Source: Parvibaculum sp.
GTDB lineage: Bacteria; Pseudomonadota; Alphaproteobacteria; Parvibaculales; Parvibaculaceae
Reading direction: 5' to 3'
Assembly (NCBI GenBank): GCA_031291615.1
Contig: JARLIS010000043.1
Location: 62,001-126,000 of the forward strand
Length of the DNA: 64,000 nucleotides
In this document: piece by piece, positions 1-7,695 of the stretch
Layout of the letters: every line of letters starts with the position of its first letter
Numbering within the stretch: the stretch's first letter is position 1
Position numbers and translations under genes: made by a program
The notes under the pieces: model-generated
Databases searched by the model: none
What the model was told of the DNA's origin: nothing
The model's input: only the letters and a program-made list of their open reading frames with translations

Positions 1-1
1 G

Positions 2-595
2 GTCGCCATCGGCGGCGAACTCAGCCTGTGGAATCCGCTTCTGCTCAACTGGCTTATCTGGATGCGGCGAGAGGCGCCCGAAATCGCGCTCAGAACGCAA
101 GTCGATCTCGGGGAGCGGCTCATCGAAAAAGTCCAGGCCGGCGTTCTCGACATCGCGATCATGTATGCGCCGTCGCAACGGCCAGGCATTCAATTCGAGC
201 TTCTGCTGGAGGAAAGGCTGATCGCGGTCAGCACCGATCCCGAGGCGACCGAAGTGACGGGCGGGGACTATGTTCAGGTCGATTGGGGGCCCGATTTTGC
301 TGCTCATCACGAGATCGTATTCCCGCACCTGCGCGATGCGGGCTCATTCGTCGGGCTGGGGCCGCTGGCACTGCAATATATTCTGGCGGTCGGAGGCTCG
401 GGCTATTTCCGCACCCGCGCGGTGCGCCGGTATCTCGACGACGGCACGCTGCACCGCGTCCGGAACGCGCCGGAATTTTCCTTCTCGATCTATGCCTTGT
501 CTTCGGCCCAGTCCGATGGGCCAGCGGTGCAGACCGCCCGGCGCGGGCTGCGCATGGCGCTCGATGCGGAAGCGGAAGGCTGGGCGCAACCGTGA
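2..595 (+). CDS. LysR-family regulator, C-terminal effector domain (5' end outside window)
   Basis: The reading frame is open from base 2, so the N-terminal helix-turn-helix lies upstream of the window. The visible part (about 197 residues, beginning VAIGGELSLWNPLLLNWLIW) looks like a LysR periplasmic-binding-like effector domain. It has the usual 'vqsGvLDiAimYaP' strand pattern, then a second half with GSGYFRTRAVRRYL and a C-terminal helix. Its DNA target and effector cannot be read from this fragment. It ends 10 bp from the convergent DUF488 gene, so it is probably not part of that operon. Confidence 0.75.
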   Translation, partial: VAIGGELSLWNPLLLNWLIWMRREAPEIALRTQVDLGERLIEKVQAGVLDIAIMYAPSQRPGIQFELLLEERLIAVSTDPEATEVTGGDYVQVDWGPDFAAHHEIVFPHLRDAGSFVGLGPLALQYILAVGGSGYFRTRAVRRYLDDGTLHRVRNAPEFSFSIYALSSAQSDGPAVQTARRGLRMALDAEAEGWAQP

Positions 596-605
596 AGCGG
601 CAAGG

Positions 606-962
606 TCAGTTCAGCTTGCGCAGGTGCGCCGCCAGCACGACGGCCTGGTTTCGCTCCTCGTCATGCGCGGAATAGAGAAGCGTCAGCCGCTTCTTGCCGC
701 CATGGGCAAGCAGAAGCTCAACCGCCGCGCGGTTCTTTTTCAATTCGGCTTCGTAGCGGCGGCGGAATTCGGCCCAGCGCTCGGGCTCGTGATTGAACCA
801 TTTGCGGAGTTCGGCGCTCGGCGCGACGTCCTTCATCCAGACGTCGAGCGCGGCACCGGCCCGCGAAACGCCGCGCGGCCAGAGGCGGTCGACGAGTATG
901 CGCGTTCCGTCCGACTTTGCGGCCGGCTCGTAAACGCGCTTGATCGCGATCTCTCTCGTCAT
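606..962 (-). CDS. DUF488 family protein (YeaO-like)
   Basis: A 118-residue protein matching the DUF488 family in length and in its conserved RILVDRLWPRGVSRA segment near residues 20-36 and a C-terminal LTLLYSAHDEERNQA segment. The family has no firmly established function. Its start codon overlaps the stop of the upstream DUF1971 gene by 4 bp (ATGA), so translation is probably coupled. The order is alternative oxidase, DUF1971, DUF488 on the minus strand, which suggests a role in the same respiratory or nitrosative stress response. That role is inferred from context only. Confidence 0.8.
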   Translation of the reverse strand: MTREIAIKRVYEPAAKSDGTRILVDRLWPRGVSRAGAALDVWMKDVAPSAELRKWFNHEPERWAEFRRRYEAELKKNRAAVELLLAHGGKKRLTLLYSAHDEERNQAVVLAAHLRKLN

Positions 963-1255
963 GGCGTCTCCACCTTCGCCGCGTGGAACTCGACGTAAAA
1001 GAGCACCGGGCCCCGCAGCGCGACCTCGTGAACTTCTTGTGGCCAGATGACGACGAGAGGCGAGTCCCTGTTAACGATCAGTTCGCCGGGCGGTTCGATT
1101 ACGCGATAGAGCAACTCACCGTGCAACACATGAATGGTGCCCCAGACGCCCGCCTTCGTGCTGTGACCGCGCATCAGCCCGGCCGGGATCGTCTTTTCGT
1201 CAAAGACCGGCGTGCGTTTGTAGGCGACGAGCCCGTCCGGCAGTCCCTTGTTCAT
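959..1255 (-). CDS. DUF1971 / TehB-N-like small cupin protein
   Basis: The chosen start is the ATG at 1255, one base past the alternative oxidase stop. It gives a 98-residue product beginning MNKGLPDGLVAYKRTPVFDE. The protein has the DUF1971 pattern: kRTPvFde-tiP-gL followed by a beta-rich HVLHGELLYRVIEPPGE stretch and WPQEVHEV, resembling the N-terminal domain of some TehB tellurite-resistance proteins. A longer reading frame to 1369 overlaps the oxidase gene and adds low-quality sequence, so I reject it. Neighbours point to a redox or nitric-oxide stress setting; the biochemical function is not known. Confidence 0.78.
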   Translation of the reverse strand: MNKGLPDGLVAYKRTPVFDEKTIPAGLMRGHSTKAGVWGTIHVLHGELLYRVIEPPGELIVNRDSPLVVIWPQEVHEVALRGPVLFYVEFHAAKVETP

Positions 1256-1256
1256 T

Positions 1257-1934
1257 TCAGGCCACGTCGCGGCCGGACGCAACCGGACCCACTGACGCCT
1301 CTCCGGCGAGCTGATTGGCGAAATCGTGATTGACGTCCCGGTGATTGGCTTCGTCGGCGCGCACCGCAATCACCACGTCGCGCAGCGTCGCCCCATCGGT
1401 AAGGTTCCAATACCGCCGCGCGATTTCCGGCGCCGGCACGTTTTCGTGGCGGCCGGAATCTATTTCGGCAAGAAAATCCGTGTAGCTGATGACGGCTTCC
1501 TCCTCGAAATAGCCGACCACGCGATGCGCCGTCCTGGGCGAAAACAGATAGAGCAGGAAGAACGCATTGTAGAAAATTCCCTGCACGAACAGCACCAGCA
1601 GACGCTCGAACCGGTTCGGCTGCGCGATTTCAATGAAAGTCATGAGGTGCATCCGCTCGTTTTTCGCCTCGTCCATCAAGGTGCGAATCCAGCCGCGGTC
1701 GTCGCACATCTTGCGCAGACATTTGAGGTGATTGAGCGTCGCGCCGACCATGCCGGGCACGGCGGCGACCGTTTCGAGCACGACGGCGCGGTGCCCGTAG
1801 CGCCGGGCGAAAAACGCGTCGGCGAAGAAACGCAGAAATTTCACGAATGAAAAGGCCAGTCTGTCCGACAGACCCGCCACCTGATGATGGACATTCAGAT
1901 CGACATAGACGTGACGCCCCATTGCCCGCTCCAT
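1257..1934 (-). CDS. aox: Alternative oxidase (cyanide-insensitive di-iron ubiquinol oxidase)
   Basis: A 225-residue bacterial alternative oxidase. It would oxidise ubiquinol and reduce oxygen to water at the inner membrane without pumping protons, and would stay active when nitric oxide or cyanide blocks haem-copper oxidases. The di-iron ligands are visible in order: Glu54 in [13 protein letters not shown], Glu93 and His96 in NERMHLMTF, the acidic EEE at 144-146 before AVISYT, and Glu195/His198 in [11 protein letters not shown]. Hydrophobic helices lie near 110-130. An inverted repeat sits 15 bp before the start, and an NsrR-like gene is next door. Family assignment is firm; regulation is inferred. 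Confidence 0.93.
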   Translation of the reverse strand: MERAMGRHVYVDLNVHHQVAGLSDRLAFSFVKFLRFFADAFFARRYGHRAVVLETVAAVPGMVGATLNHLKCLRKMCDDRGWIRTLMDEAKNERMHLMTFIEIAQPNRFERLLVLFVQGIFYNAFFLLYLFSPRTAHRVVGYFEEEAVISYTDFLAEIDSGRHENVPAPEIARRYWNLTDGATLRDVVIAVRADEANHRDVNHDFANQLAGEASVGPVASGRDVA

Positions 1935-1948
1935 TCCAATCTATTATC

Positions 1949-1965
1949 AGGTATTTTATATACCT
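1949..1965. promoter_or_regulatory. Candidate Rrf2/NsrR operator upstream of aox
   Basis: A perfect inverted repeat AGGTAT-TTTAT-ATACCT (6-bp arms, 5-bp spacer) in AT-rich sequence just upstream of the alternative oxidase start. Its size and composition fit Rrf2/NsrR operators, and the candidate regulator is the adjacent gene. Binding is inferred. Confidence 0.55.
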
Positions 1966-2047
1966 TATATAGAACGCGCAGCGCCCGCTTTCAACGATAT
2001 CGACGCTGCTGCGGCAATTGGTGCGCGGACCTTAGAGGATAATATAC

Positions 2048-2503
2048 CTATGCGACTTCGGCGTCCGCGTTCAGCAATCGTTGCATGCGCCGCATGCGTC
2101 CCGGATTTCTGATGAGGTCCGCAAGGCTGTAGCGGTCGAGCACGCCGAGGAATGCGGCAAGCGCTTCTTCCAGCGGACCCTTCAAGCCGCAAGCCGACGA
2201 TATCCGGCAACTATTGTGCTCGGCGTCGAAGCATTCGACCAAGTTGAAGCCGTCTTCCGTGGCGCGGACGACGGCGCCGATATTTATGTTCTGCGGGCTC
2301 TTGCCCAGACGCAACCCGCCGCTCCGCCCACGGACGCTCTCGACGAAACCTGCCTGCACGAGCGTTTGAGCGACCTTCATCAGATGGTTGCGCGAAATAT
2401 CGTAGCGTTTCGAGATTTCCTCGATCGTGTGCAGCTCATCGGGCGCCGCCGCAAGCAGCATCAACATCCTGAGCGCATAATCGGTATGCAGGGTAACACG
2501 CAT
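2048..2503 (-). CDS. nsrR: Rrf2-family regulator, NsrR-like
   Basis: A 151-residue Rrf2 regulator with an N-terminal winged helix (MRVTLHTDYALRMLMLLAAA, then the recognition region ISKRYDISRNHLMKVAQTLV) and three cysteines, Cys91, Cys99 and Cys105. Their spacing fits Fe-S cluster ligands of the NsrR/IscR class. NsrR proteins carry a nitric-oxide-sensitive cluster and usually repress NO-detoxifying genes. The neighbours (alternative oxidase on one side, superoxide dismutase on the other) suit that role. The symbol is a best guess; a different Rrf2 subgroup is possible. Confidence 0.72.
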   Translation of the reverse strand: MRVTLHTDYALRMLMLLAAAPDELHTIEEISKRYDISRNHLMKVAQTLVQAGFVESVRGRSGGLRLGKSPQNINIGAVVRATEDGFNLVECFDAEHNSCRISSACGLKGPLEEALAAFLGVLDRYSLADLIRNPGRMRRMQRLLNADAEVA

Positions 2504-2810
2504 CTCGTCTCTCTCCGTCCGACCATATGAATCCTACCATAAGACCGGTGCGGCGGCGCGAGGTTTGCGAAGGCCACTCACGTCCGGCGAAGCGATTTGT
2601 CGCGACCGGCGGAGTGAAATCCGGATTGCACAATAAAGCGGCGGGGCCGATACTCAATCAGGGTATATTACTTACCTTTTTATGTGATGCCATCCCCGCC
2701 TCGACGCTTTCGGGCCGGGCAGCCATTGCGTTCGCTCCGGCCGAAGCCGCCATCGGCGCGCTTTCGGGGCGGAAGCGAATGGCCGGCACTTCTAGCGAAA
2801 GAGGTCCCCG
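2504..2810. other. Intergenic region between the Rrf2 gene and sodB
   Basis: About 307 bp with divergent genes on each side and no credible reading frame. The stretch around 2660-2677 is AT-rich and contains GGTA-TATTACT-TACC, a looser relative of the inverted repeat before the alternative oxidase. It could be a second Rrf2 site acting on sodB and the ferredoxin gene, but the arms are only 4 bp. Nothing else recognisable was seen. Confidence 0.4.
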
Positions 2811-3407
2811 ATGCCGTTTTCCCTTCCCGATCTTCCGTTTTCCCTCGATGCGCTCCAGCCCTATATGTCCGCGAAGACGCTGGAGCTCCATCACGGCAAG
2901 CATCATCGCGGCTATGTGACGAAGCTCAACGAGCTGACGCGGGGCACGCCCTTTGCCGACATGCCGCTCGAAAACGTCATCCGCAAGACGCATGACGACC
3001 CTTCCTCGGCCGCCATCTTCAACAACGCCGCACAGCACCTCAATCATTCCTTCTTCTGGACCTGCATGAAGCCGGGCGGACAAGCGGCGCCCGAGCGGCT
3101 GCGCAAGGCGCTTGCGCGGAGCTTCGGCGACTTCGACGGGTTCAAGCGCAAGTTCGTCGCCGAGGGGCTCGGCCAGTTCGGAAGCGGCTGGATCTGGCTT
3201 GTCGCGGACAAGGGCGCGCTTGAAATCGTCAAGACGTCGAATGCCGGCACGCCGGTGGCGCTCGACAAGCAGCCTCTGCTCGTCTGCGATGTCTGGGAGC
3301 ATGCCTATTACGTCGACTATGAGAACAGGCGCGCCGACTTCCTGACCGCCTTTGTCGACCATCTTGCCGACTGGGAAGCCGTAGCCGGCCGGCTGCCGGC
3401 CGCCTGA
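2811..3407 (+). CDS. sodB: Superoxide dismutase, Fe type
   Basis: A 198-residue Fe/Mn superoxide dismutase, expected to be cytoplasmic. The metal ligands are His27 (in LELHHGKHH), His79 (in NNAAQHLNHSFFW), Asp160 and His164 (in CDVWEHAYYVDY). Gln75 in the AAQ segment occupies the position that is Gln in Fe enzymes and Gly in Mn enzymes, so I favour iron. The ferredoxin gene follows after 6 bp, so the two are probably co-transcribed. Loss of Fe-S clusters under superoxide or NO stress would fit this pairing and the Rrf2 gene next door. Confidence 0.95.
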   Translation: MPFSLPDLPFSLDALQPYMSAKTLELHHGKHHRGYVTKLNELTRGTPFADMPLENVIRKTHDDPSSAAIFNNAAQHLNHSFFWTCMKPGGQAAPERLRKALARSFGDFDGFKRKFVAEGLGQFGSGWIWLVADKGALEIVKTSNAGTPVALDKQPLLVCDVWEHAYYVDYENRRADFLTAFVDHLADWEAVAGRLPAA

Positions 3408-3413
3408 TAGGAA

Positions 3414-3734
3414 ATGCCCGTCATCGTCTTTGTCGAGCCCGACGGAACCGAGCATGAGGTTCAGACGGCGGTCGGCACGACGGCGATGCAGGCCGCGATC
3501 GTCCATTCCGTGCCGAACATCGACGCCGATTGCGGCGGCAACTGTACTTGCTCAACATGTCACGTCCTTGTCGATCCCGCATGGATCGACAAGGTCGGCC
3601 GGGCGACGGGCATGGAGGAGGACATACTCGACTTCGCCGTCAACACGGGCGAAAGCAGCCGACTTTCATGCCAGATCAGGATGACGGCGGAACTCGACGG
3701 GCTGCGTCTCTTCATTCCCGAATGGCAGCGATAA
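3414..3734 (+). CDS. Adrenodoxin-type [2Fe-2S] ferredoxin
   Basis: A 106-residue [2Fe-2S] ferredoxin. The cluster ligands are Cys40, Cys46 and Cys49 (in DCGGNCTCSTCHV, the C-x5-C-x2-C pattern) plus a fourth Cys near residue 86 in SRLSCQI. The MEEDILDFA segment is typical of the adrenodoxin/FdxB group that feeds electrons to P450s or Fe-S assembly. It lies 6 bp after sodB. The CYP153-type P450 at about 44 kb has no ferredoxin of its own, so this protein could be its partner, but the distance makes that only a suggestion. Confidence 0.92.
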   Translation: MPVIVFVEPDGTEHEVQTAVGTTAMQAAIVHSVPNIDADCGGNCTCSTCHVLVDPAWIDKVGRATGMEEDILDFAVNTGESSRLSCQIRMTAELDGLRLFIPEWQR

Positions 3735-3735
3735 A

Positions 3736-3772
3736 GCGCGCGGTTGCGCCCGATTTACCTGTAACCGCGCGC
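3736..3772 (+). terminator. Strong stem-loop after the ferredoxin gene
   Basis: A perfect 10-bp inverted repeat (GCGCGCGGTT and AACCGCGCGC) with a 17-base loop, starting 2 bases after the ferredoxin stop. No T-tract follows, so it may end transcription with help or protect the 3' end rather than act as a classical intrinsic terminator. Confidence 0.55.
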
Positions 3773-3795
3773 CTCGGCCCATCGATTGCAGGTTG

Positions 3796-3809
3796 TTGAT
3801 CGAGGTCAA
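3796..3809. promoter_or_regulatory. FNR/FixK-type box upstream of the alcohol dehydrogenase
   Basis: TTGATCGAGGTCAA matches the consensus TTGAy-N4-rTCAA of FNR/FixK/NnrR regulators. It is centred about 112 bp before the dehydrogenase start. The exact reverse complement of this 14-mer precedes the PEP synthase gene. Confidence 0.7.
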
Positions 3810-3914
3810 TGCGCCGATTGCGGCATGGATGCGGAATGCTTCTTAACGACGCTGACCTGATCGGCCGTCCCGCTTCCCTCCATCGGTCCGTCTGCGCGTC
3901 GACAGGAGACGATC

Positions 3915-4952
3915 ATGAAGGCGCTCGTTTATCAGGGGCCGGGCAAGAAGGCACTCGAAGACCGCCCGATGCCCGACATCGCCGATCCGACCGATGCCGT
4001 GGTCAGGATCACGCGCACGACCATTTGCGGCACCGACCTTCACATCCTCAAGGGAGACGTTCCGACCTGCGCGCCGGGCCGCATTCTCGGGCATGAAGGC
4101 GTCGGCATCGTCGAGAAGACGGGCGCAGGCGTCACCACCTTCAAGAAGGGCGACCACGTTCTCATCTCCTGCATCTCGGCCTGCGGCAGGTGCGAGTACT
4201 GCCGGCGCGGCATGTATTCCCATTGCACGACCGGCGGCTGGATACTGGGCAATGCCATCGACGGCACGCAGGCGGAGTTCGTGCGCATTCCACATGCCGA
4301 TACGAGCCTCTATCGCATTCCGTCCGGGGCGGATGAAGAGGCGCTCGTCATGTTGAGCGACATTCTGCCGACCGGCTTCGAATGCGGTGTCCTCAACGGC
4401 AAGGTGAAGCCGGGCGATACGGTGGCCATCGTCGGCTCCGGCCCCATCGGACTTGCCGCGCTTCTTACCGCGCAATTCTATTCGCCCGCCGAGATCATCA
4501 TGATCGACCTCGACGACAACCGCCTTGAAGTTTCAAAACGCTTCGGCGCGACGGCGACCATCAACAGCAAGGACGGCAAGGCGGCGGAAGCCGTATTGAA
4601 GATGACCGGCGGTCGCGGCGTCGATGCCGCCATCGAGGCGGTCGGCGTTCCGGCGACATTCGAACTATGCACGGAGATTGTGGGCCCGGGCGGCGTGGTT
4701 GCAAATGTCGGCGTTCATGGCGTCGAGGTCGATCTTCACCTGGAAAAGCTCTGGTCGCAAAACATTACCATCACCACACGCCTCGTGGACACGGTGACGA
4801 CGCCGATGCTTTTGAAGACGGTTCAGTCGAAAAAGATCGATCCGAAGCAGCTCATCACCCACCACTTCAAGCTCGCCAATATTCTCGACGCCTATGACAC
4901 GTTCGGTCGGGCGGCCGCGACGCAGGCGCTCAAGGTGATCATAGAAGCTTAG
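3915..4952 (+). CDS. Zinc-dependent alcohol dehydrogenase (MDR family)
   Basis: A 345-residue medium-chain dehydrogenase. The catalytic zinc region is TTICGTDLHIL (Cys38) with GHEGVG following near 60. The structural zinc loop is CISACGRCEYCRRGMYSHC, and the Rossmann nucleotide site is VAIVGSGPIGLAALL near 170. It should interconvert alcohols and aldehydes or ketones with NAD(P); the substrate is not evident. ChaB follows 17 bp downstream, so they likely form one transcript. The FNR/FixK-type box upstream suggests induction at low oxygen or by NO. Confidence 0.9.
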   Translation: MKALVYQGPGKKALEDRPMPDIADPTDAVVRITRTTICGTDLHILKGDVPTCAPGRILGHEGVGIVEKTGAGVTTFKKGDHVLISCISACGRCEYCRRGMYSHCTTGGWILGNAIDGTQAEFVRIPHADTSLYRIPSGADEEALVMLSDILPTGFECGVLNGKVKPGDTVAIVGSGPIGLAALLTAQFYSPAEIIMIDLDDNRLEVSKRFGATATINSKDGKAAEAVLKMTGGRGVDAAIEAVGVPATFELCTEIVGPGGVVANVGVHGVEVDLHLEKLWSQNITITTRLVDTVTTPMLLKTVQSKKIDPKQLITHHFKLANILDAYDTFGRAAATQALKVIIEA

Positions 4953-4969
4953 GGCGCGAGGCTTTCCCC

Positions 4970-5188
4970 ATGCCCTATCGCATCAATGCCGATCTGCCGC
5001 CGCGGGTCCGGGCGCATCTGCCCGAGCACGGGCAGGACATATTCCGCGAAGCCTTCAACCATGCCTGGTTGCAATATGCCGGCGAAGGCGAACGTCGCGA
5101 GGAGATCGCCAATCGCGTCGCCTGGGCGGCCGTCAAGCGGCGGTATCAAAAGCTCGACGGCCGATGGGTGGACAGGGAAGAAGGCTGA
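4970..5188 (+). CDS. ChaB family small protein
   Basis: A 72-residue ChaB-family protein. The conserved N-terminus 'PYRINADLPPRVRAHLPEHG' is followed by FREAFNHAW and AWAAVKRRYQK. E. coli ChaB was linked to the cation exchanger ChaA, but the biochemical role of the family is unsettled. Here it follows a Zn-dehydrogenase and precedes the FNR box and PEP synthase gene. No ChaA partner is present in the window. Confidence 0.9.
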   Translation: MPYRINADLPPRVRAHLPEHGQDIFREAFNHAWLQYAGEGERREEIANRVAWAAVKRRYQKLDGRWVDREEG

Positions 5189-5213
5189 CCGAGGCCGGCG
5201 CGGTCTTGAGCGG

Positions 5214-5227
5214 TTGACCTCGATCAA
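5214..5227. promoter_or_regulatory. FNR/FixK-type box upstream of ppsA
   Basis: TTGACCTCGATCAA fits TTGAy-N4-rTCAA and is the exact reverse complement of the box before the alcohol dehydrogenase. It is centred about 66 bp before the preferred ppsA start. Confidence 0.7.
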
Positions 5228-5286
5228 TGCCGCAGGCGTGCCGATTGCGCATAAAAATCAAGTCGTTGCGCTTGGGAGGCATTGCC

Positions 5287-7692
5287 GTGCCGGATCGGAA
5301 TTACGTTCGCTGGTTCAAGGATATTCGTAGCGCCGATGTGCCGTCCGTCGGCGGCAAGACAGCCTCGCTCGGCGAGCTTTACAATGCGCTTTCGGATGCA
5401 GGCGTGAGGGTTCCGAACGGCTTTGCCCTGACCGCCGAGGCCTATCGCGACGCGCTGGCGCAGGCGGGCGCCTGGGAGGAGCTGACGCCCCTGCTCGCCG
5501 GCCTTGAACGCGCCGACACCCGGACGCTCGCGCGCAATGCCGCCAAGGCGCGCGAGATCGTCTACCGCGCCACCGGCACCGGCGACATCAGACGCCAGAT
5601 CGAGGCGGGTTATGCGGCGCTTCAAAAACAATATGGCAAGAACGTCGCCGTCGCCGTTCGCAGTTCGGCGACTGCCGAAGACCTGCCGACGGCAAGTTTC
5701 GCGGGCCAGCATGAGAGCTTTCTCAATGTGCGCGGTCTCGACCATGTCGTCGATGCCTGCCGGCGCTGCTTTGCCTCGATCTTCACCGGCCGGGCGATCA
5801 ACTATCGCAACAATAACGGTTTCGAACATTCCAAGGTGTTCCTCTCCGTCGCCGTCATGAAAATGGTGGGCGCCGACAAGGCGTCGAGCGGCGTCATGTT
5901 CACACTCGACACGGAATCGGGCTTTCGCGACGTCGTCTTCATCACGGGCTCTTACGGTCTCGGCGAGACGATCGTGCAGGGCGAGGTCGATCCCGACGAG
6001 TTCTATGTCCACAAGCCGACATTCAAGGCGGGGCATCGCGCGGTGCTGCGCCATTCGCTCGGCGCGAAGGAAGTGAAGCTCGTCTATGCCCGGCAAAAGG
6101 GCGAGGTGAGCACACAGCTCGTCAACACCACGCGCGCCGACCGGGCGCGCTACTGCCTCACCGATGCCGAGGTTCTGGAACTCGCCGGCCACGCTATCGC
6201 CATCGAAGACCATTATTCGCGCGAAGCCGGGCACGCGATGCCCATGGATATCGAATGGGCGAAGGACGGAAATGACGGCCTCATCTATGTCATACAGGCG
6301 CGGCCCGAGACGGTCGCCTCGCAAAATGCGGGGAAAGACCTGGAGAGCTACACGCTCAAGGGCAAGGGTGCGCTTCTCGTTTCGGGCCGGGCGGTCGGCG
6401 AGAAAATCGCCACCGGCAAGGCGCGCGTCATCGCGAAGAAAAGCGATCTTGCGAAGTTCCGGCCCGGCGAGGTTCTGATCGCGGAGACGACAAGCCCCGA
6501 CTGGCAACCGGTGATGAAGGGCGCAGCGGCAATCGTGACCGATCATGGCGGCCGCACCTGCCACGCGGCCATCGTCGCACGCGAGCTTGGCGTCCCCGCC
6601 GTTGTCGGCGCGGACGGCGCGATGGCGAAGATCAGGACCGGCGAAATCGTGACCGTTTCCTGCGCCGGCGGCGATATAGGGCATATCTACAAGGGGAAGA
6701 TCGCCTGCGAGGTCGCCCGCATGGCCATCGACAAGATAAAGCGCCCGAAGACGGGGATCATGGTCAATCTCGGCAACCCCGATCTCGCTTTCCGAACCGC
6801 CATGCTGCCGAATGACGGCGTCGGACTTGCACGCATGGAATTCATCATCAATGACTATATCGGCGTCCATCCGATGGCGCTGGCCGCACCGAAGAAAGTG
6901 AAGTCCGCCGGCGACCGCCGGAAAATCGAGGCGCTGACGCGAGGCTACAGAAGACCCGCCGACTTTTTCATCGAGAAACTTTCCGAGGGCGTCGGCACGA
7001 TCGCCGCCGCTTTTTATCCAAAGCCCGTCATCGTGCGGCTTTCCGATTTCAAGTCGAACGAATATGCGAGCCTGATCGCGGGCGCGGGCTTCGAGCCCGA
7101 AGAAGACAATCCGATGATCGGCTTTCGCGGCGCGTCGCGCTACACGCATCCGGCCTATGCGGCGGGCTTCGCGCTGGAATGCGCGGCGCTTGCGCGGGTG
7201 CGCGGCGCGATGGGGCTCACCAACCTCAAGATCATGGTTCCCTTCTGCCGCCGCGAAGAAGAAGCGCGCAAGGTCATCGCCAGCATGGGCGAGCACGGGC
7301 TGAGGCGCGGCGAGAACGGGCTCGAGATTTTCGTCATGTGCGAGATACCGAACAATGTCATCCGCATCGACGCCTTCTCTGCCCTCTTCGACGGCTTTTC
7401 CATCGGCTCGAACGATCTGACCCAATTGACGCTGGGCGTCGACCGCGATTCCGAGATCGTCGCATTCGACTTCGACGAGAAGGATCCGGGCATGCTCGAA
7501 ATGCTGCGCCTTGCCGTGACGGGGGCGAAGCGCAACAAACGCCATATCGGCATATGCGGCGAAGCGCCTGCGAACGATCCTGAAATCGCGCGGTTTCTCA
7601 CGCGGCTCGGCATCGATTCCATCAGCGTCAATCCGCAGAGCGTGATCCGCACCATGTCCATCGTCGCCCAGGCGGAAGCATCGGGTGCCTAG
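5287..7692 (+). CDS. ppsA: Phosphoenolpyruvate synthase
   Basis: An 801-residue PEP synthase, which makes PEP from pyruvate and ATP for gluconeogenesis. I chose the GTG at 5287 because GGGAGG lies 7 bases upstream and the protein then begins VPDRNYVRWFKDI, as usual for the family. The ATG at 5227 overlaps the FNR box. Domains in order are an N-terminal ATP-grasp domain (SVGGKTASLGEL, then AVRSSATAEDLPTASFAGQ), the swivelling phosphohistidine domain with His426 in GGRTCHAAIVARELGVPA, and a C-terminal PEP-binding barrel with GFSIGSNDLTQLTLGVDRDS. It probably leads an operon with the next genes. Confidence 0.95.
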   Translation: MPDRNYVRWFKDIRSADVPSVGGKTASLGELYNALSDAGVRVPNGFALTAEAYRDALAQAGAWEELTPLLAGLERADTRTLARNAAKAREIVYRATGTGDIRRQIEAGYAALQKQYGKNVAVAVRSSATAEDLPTASFAGQHESFLNVRGLDHVVDACRRCFASIFTGRAINYRNNNGFEHSKVFLSVAVMKMVGADKASSGVMFTLDTESGFRDVVFITGSYGLGETIVQGEVDPDEFYVHKPTFKAGHRAVLRHSLGAKEVKLVYARQKGEVSTQLVNTTRADRARYCLTDAEVLELAGHAIAIEDHYSREAGHAMPMDIEWAKDGNDGLIYVIQARPETVASQNAGKDLESYTLKGKGALLVSGRAVGEKIATGKARVIAKKSDLAKFRPGEVLIAETTSPDWQPVMKGAAAIVTDHGGRTCHAAIVARELGVPAVVGADGAMAKIRTGEIVTVSCAGGDIGHIYKGKIACEVARMAIDKIKRPKTGIMVNLGNPDLAFRTAMLPNDGVGLARMEFIINDYIGVHPMALAAPKKVKSAGDRRKIEALTRGYRRPADFFIEKLSEGVGTIAAAFYPKPVIVRLSDFKSNEYASLIAGAGFEPEEDNPMIGFRGASRYTHPAYAAGFALECAALARVRGAMGLTNLKIMVPFCRREEEARKVIASMGEHGLRRGENGLEIFVMCEIPNNVIRIDAFSALFDGFSIGSNDLTQLTLGVDRDSEIVAFDFDEKDPGMLEMLRLAVTGAKRNKRHIGICGEAPANDPEIARFLTRLGIDSISVNPQSVIRTMSIVAQAEASGA

Positions 7693-7695
7693 GCC

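Noticed and set aside
2036..2049. AGGATAATATACCT at the end of the Rrf2 gene as another Rrf2 operator
   Set aside because: The arms do not pair well, and it lies at the 3' end of the gene with no promoter use evident.
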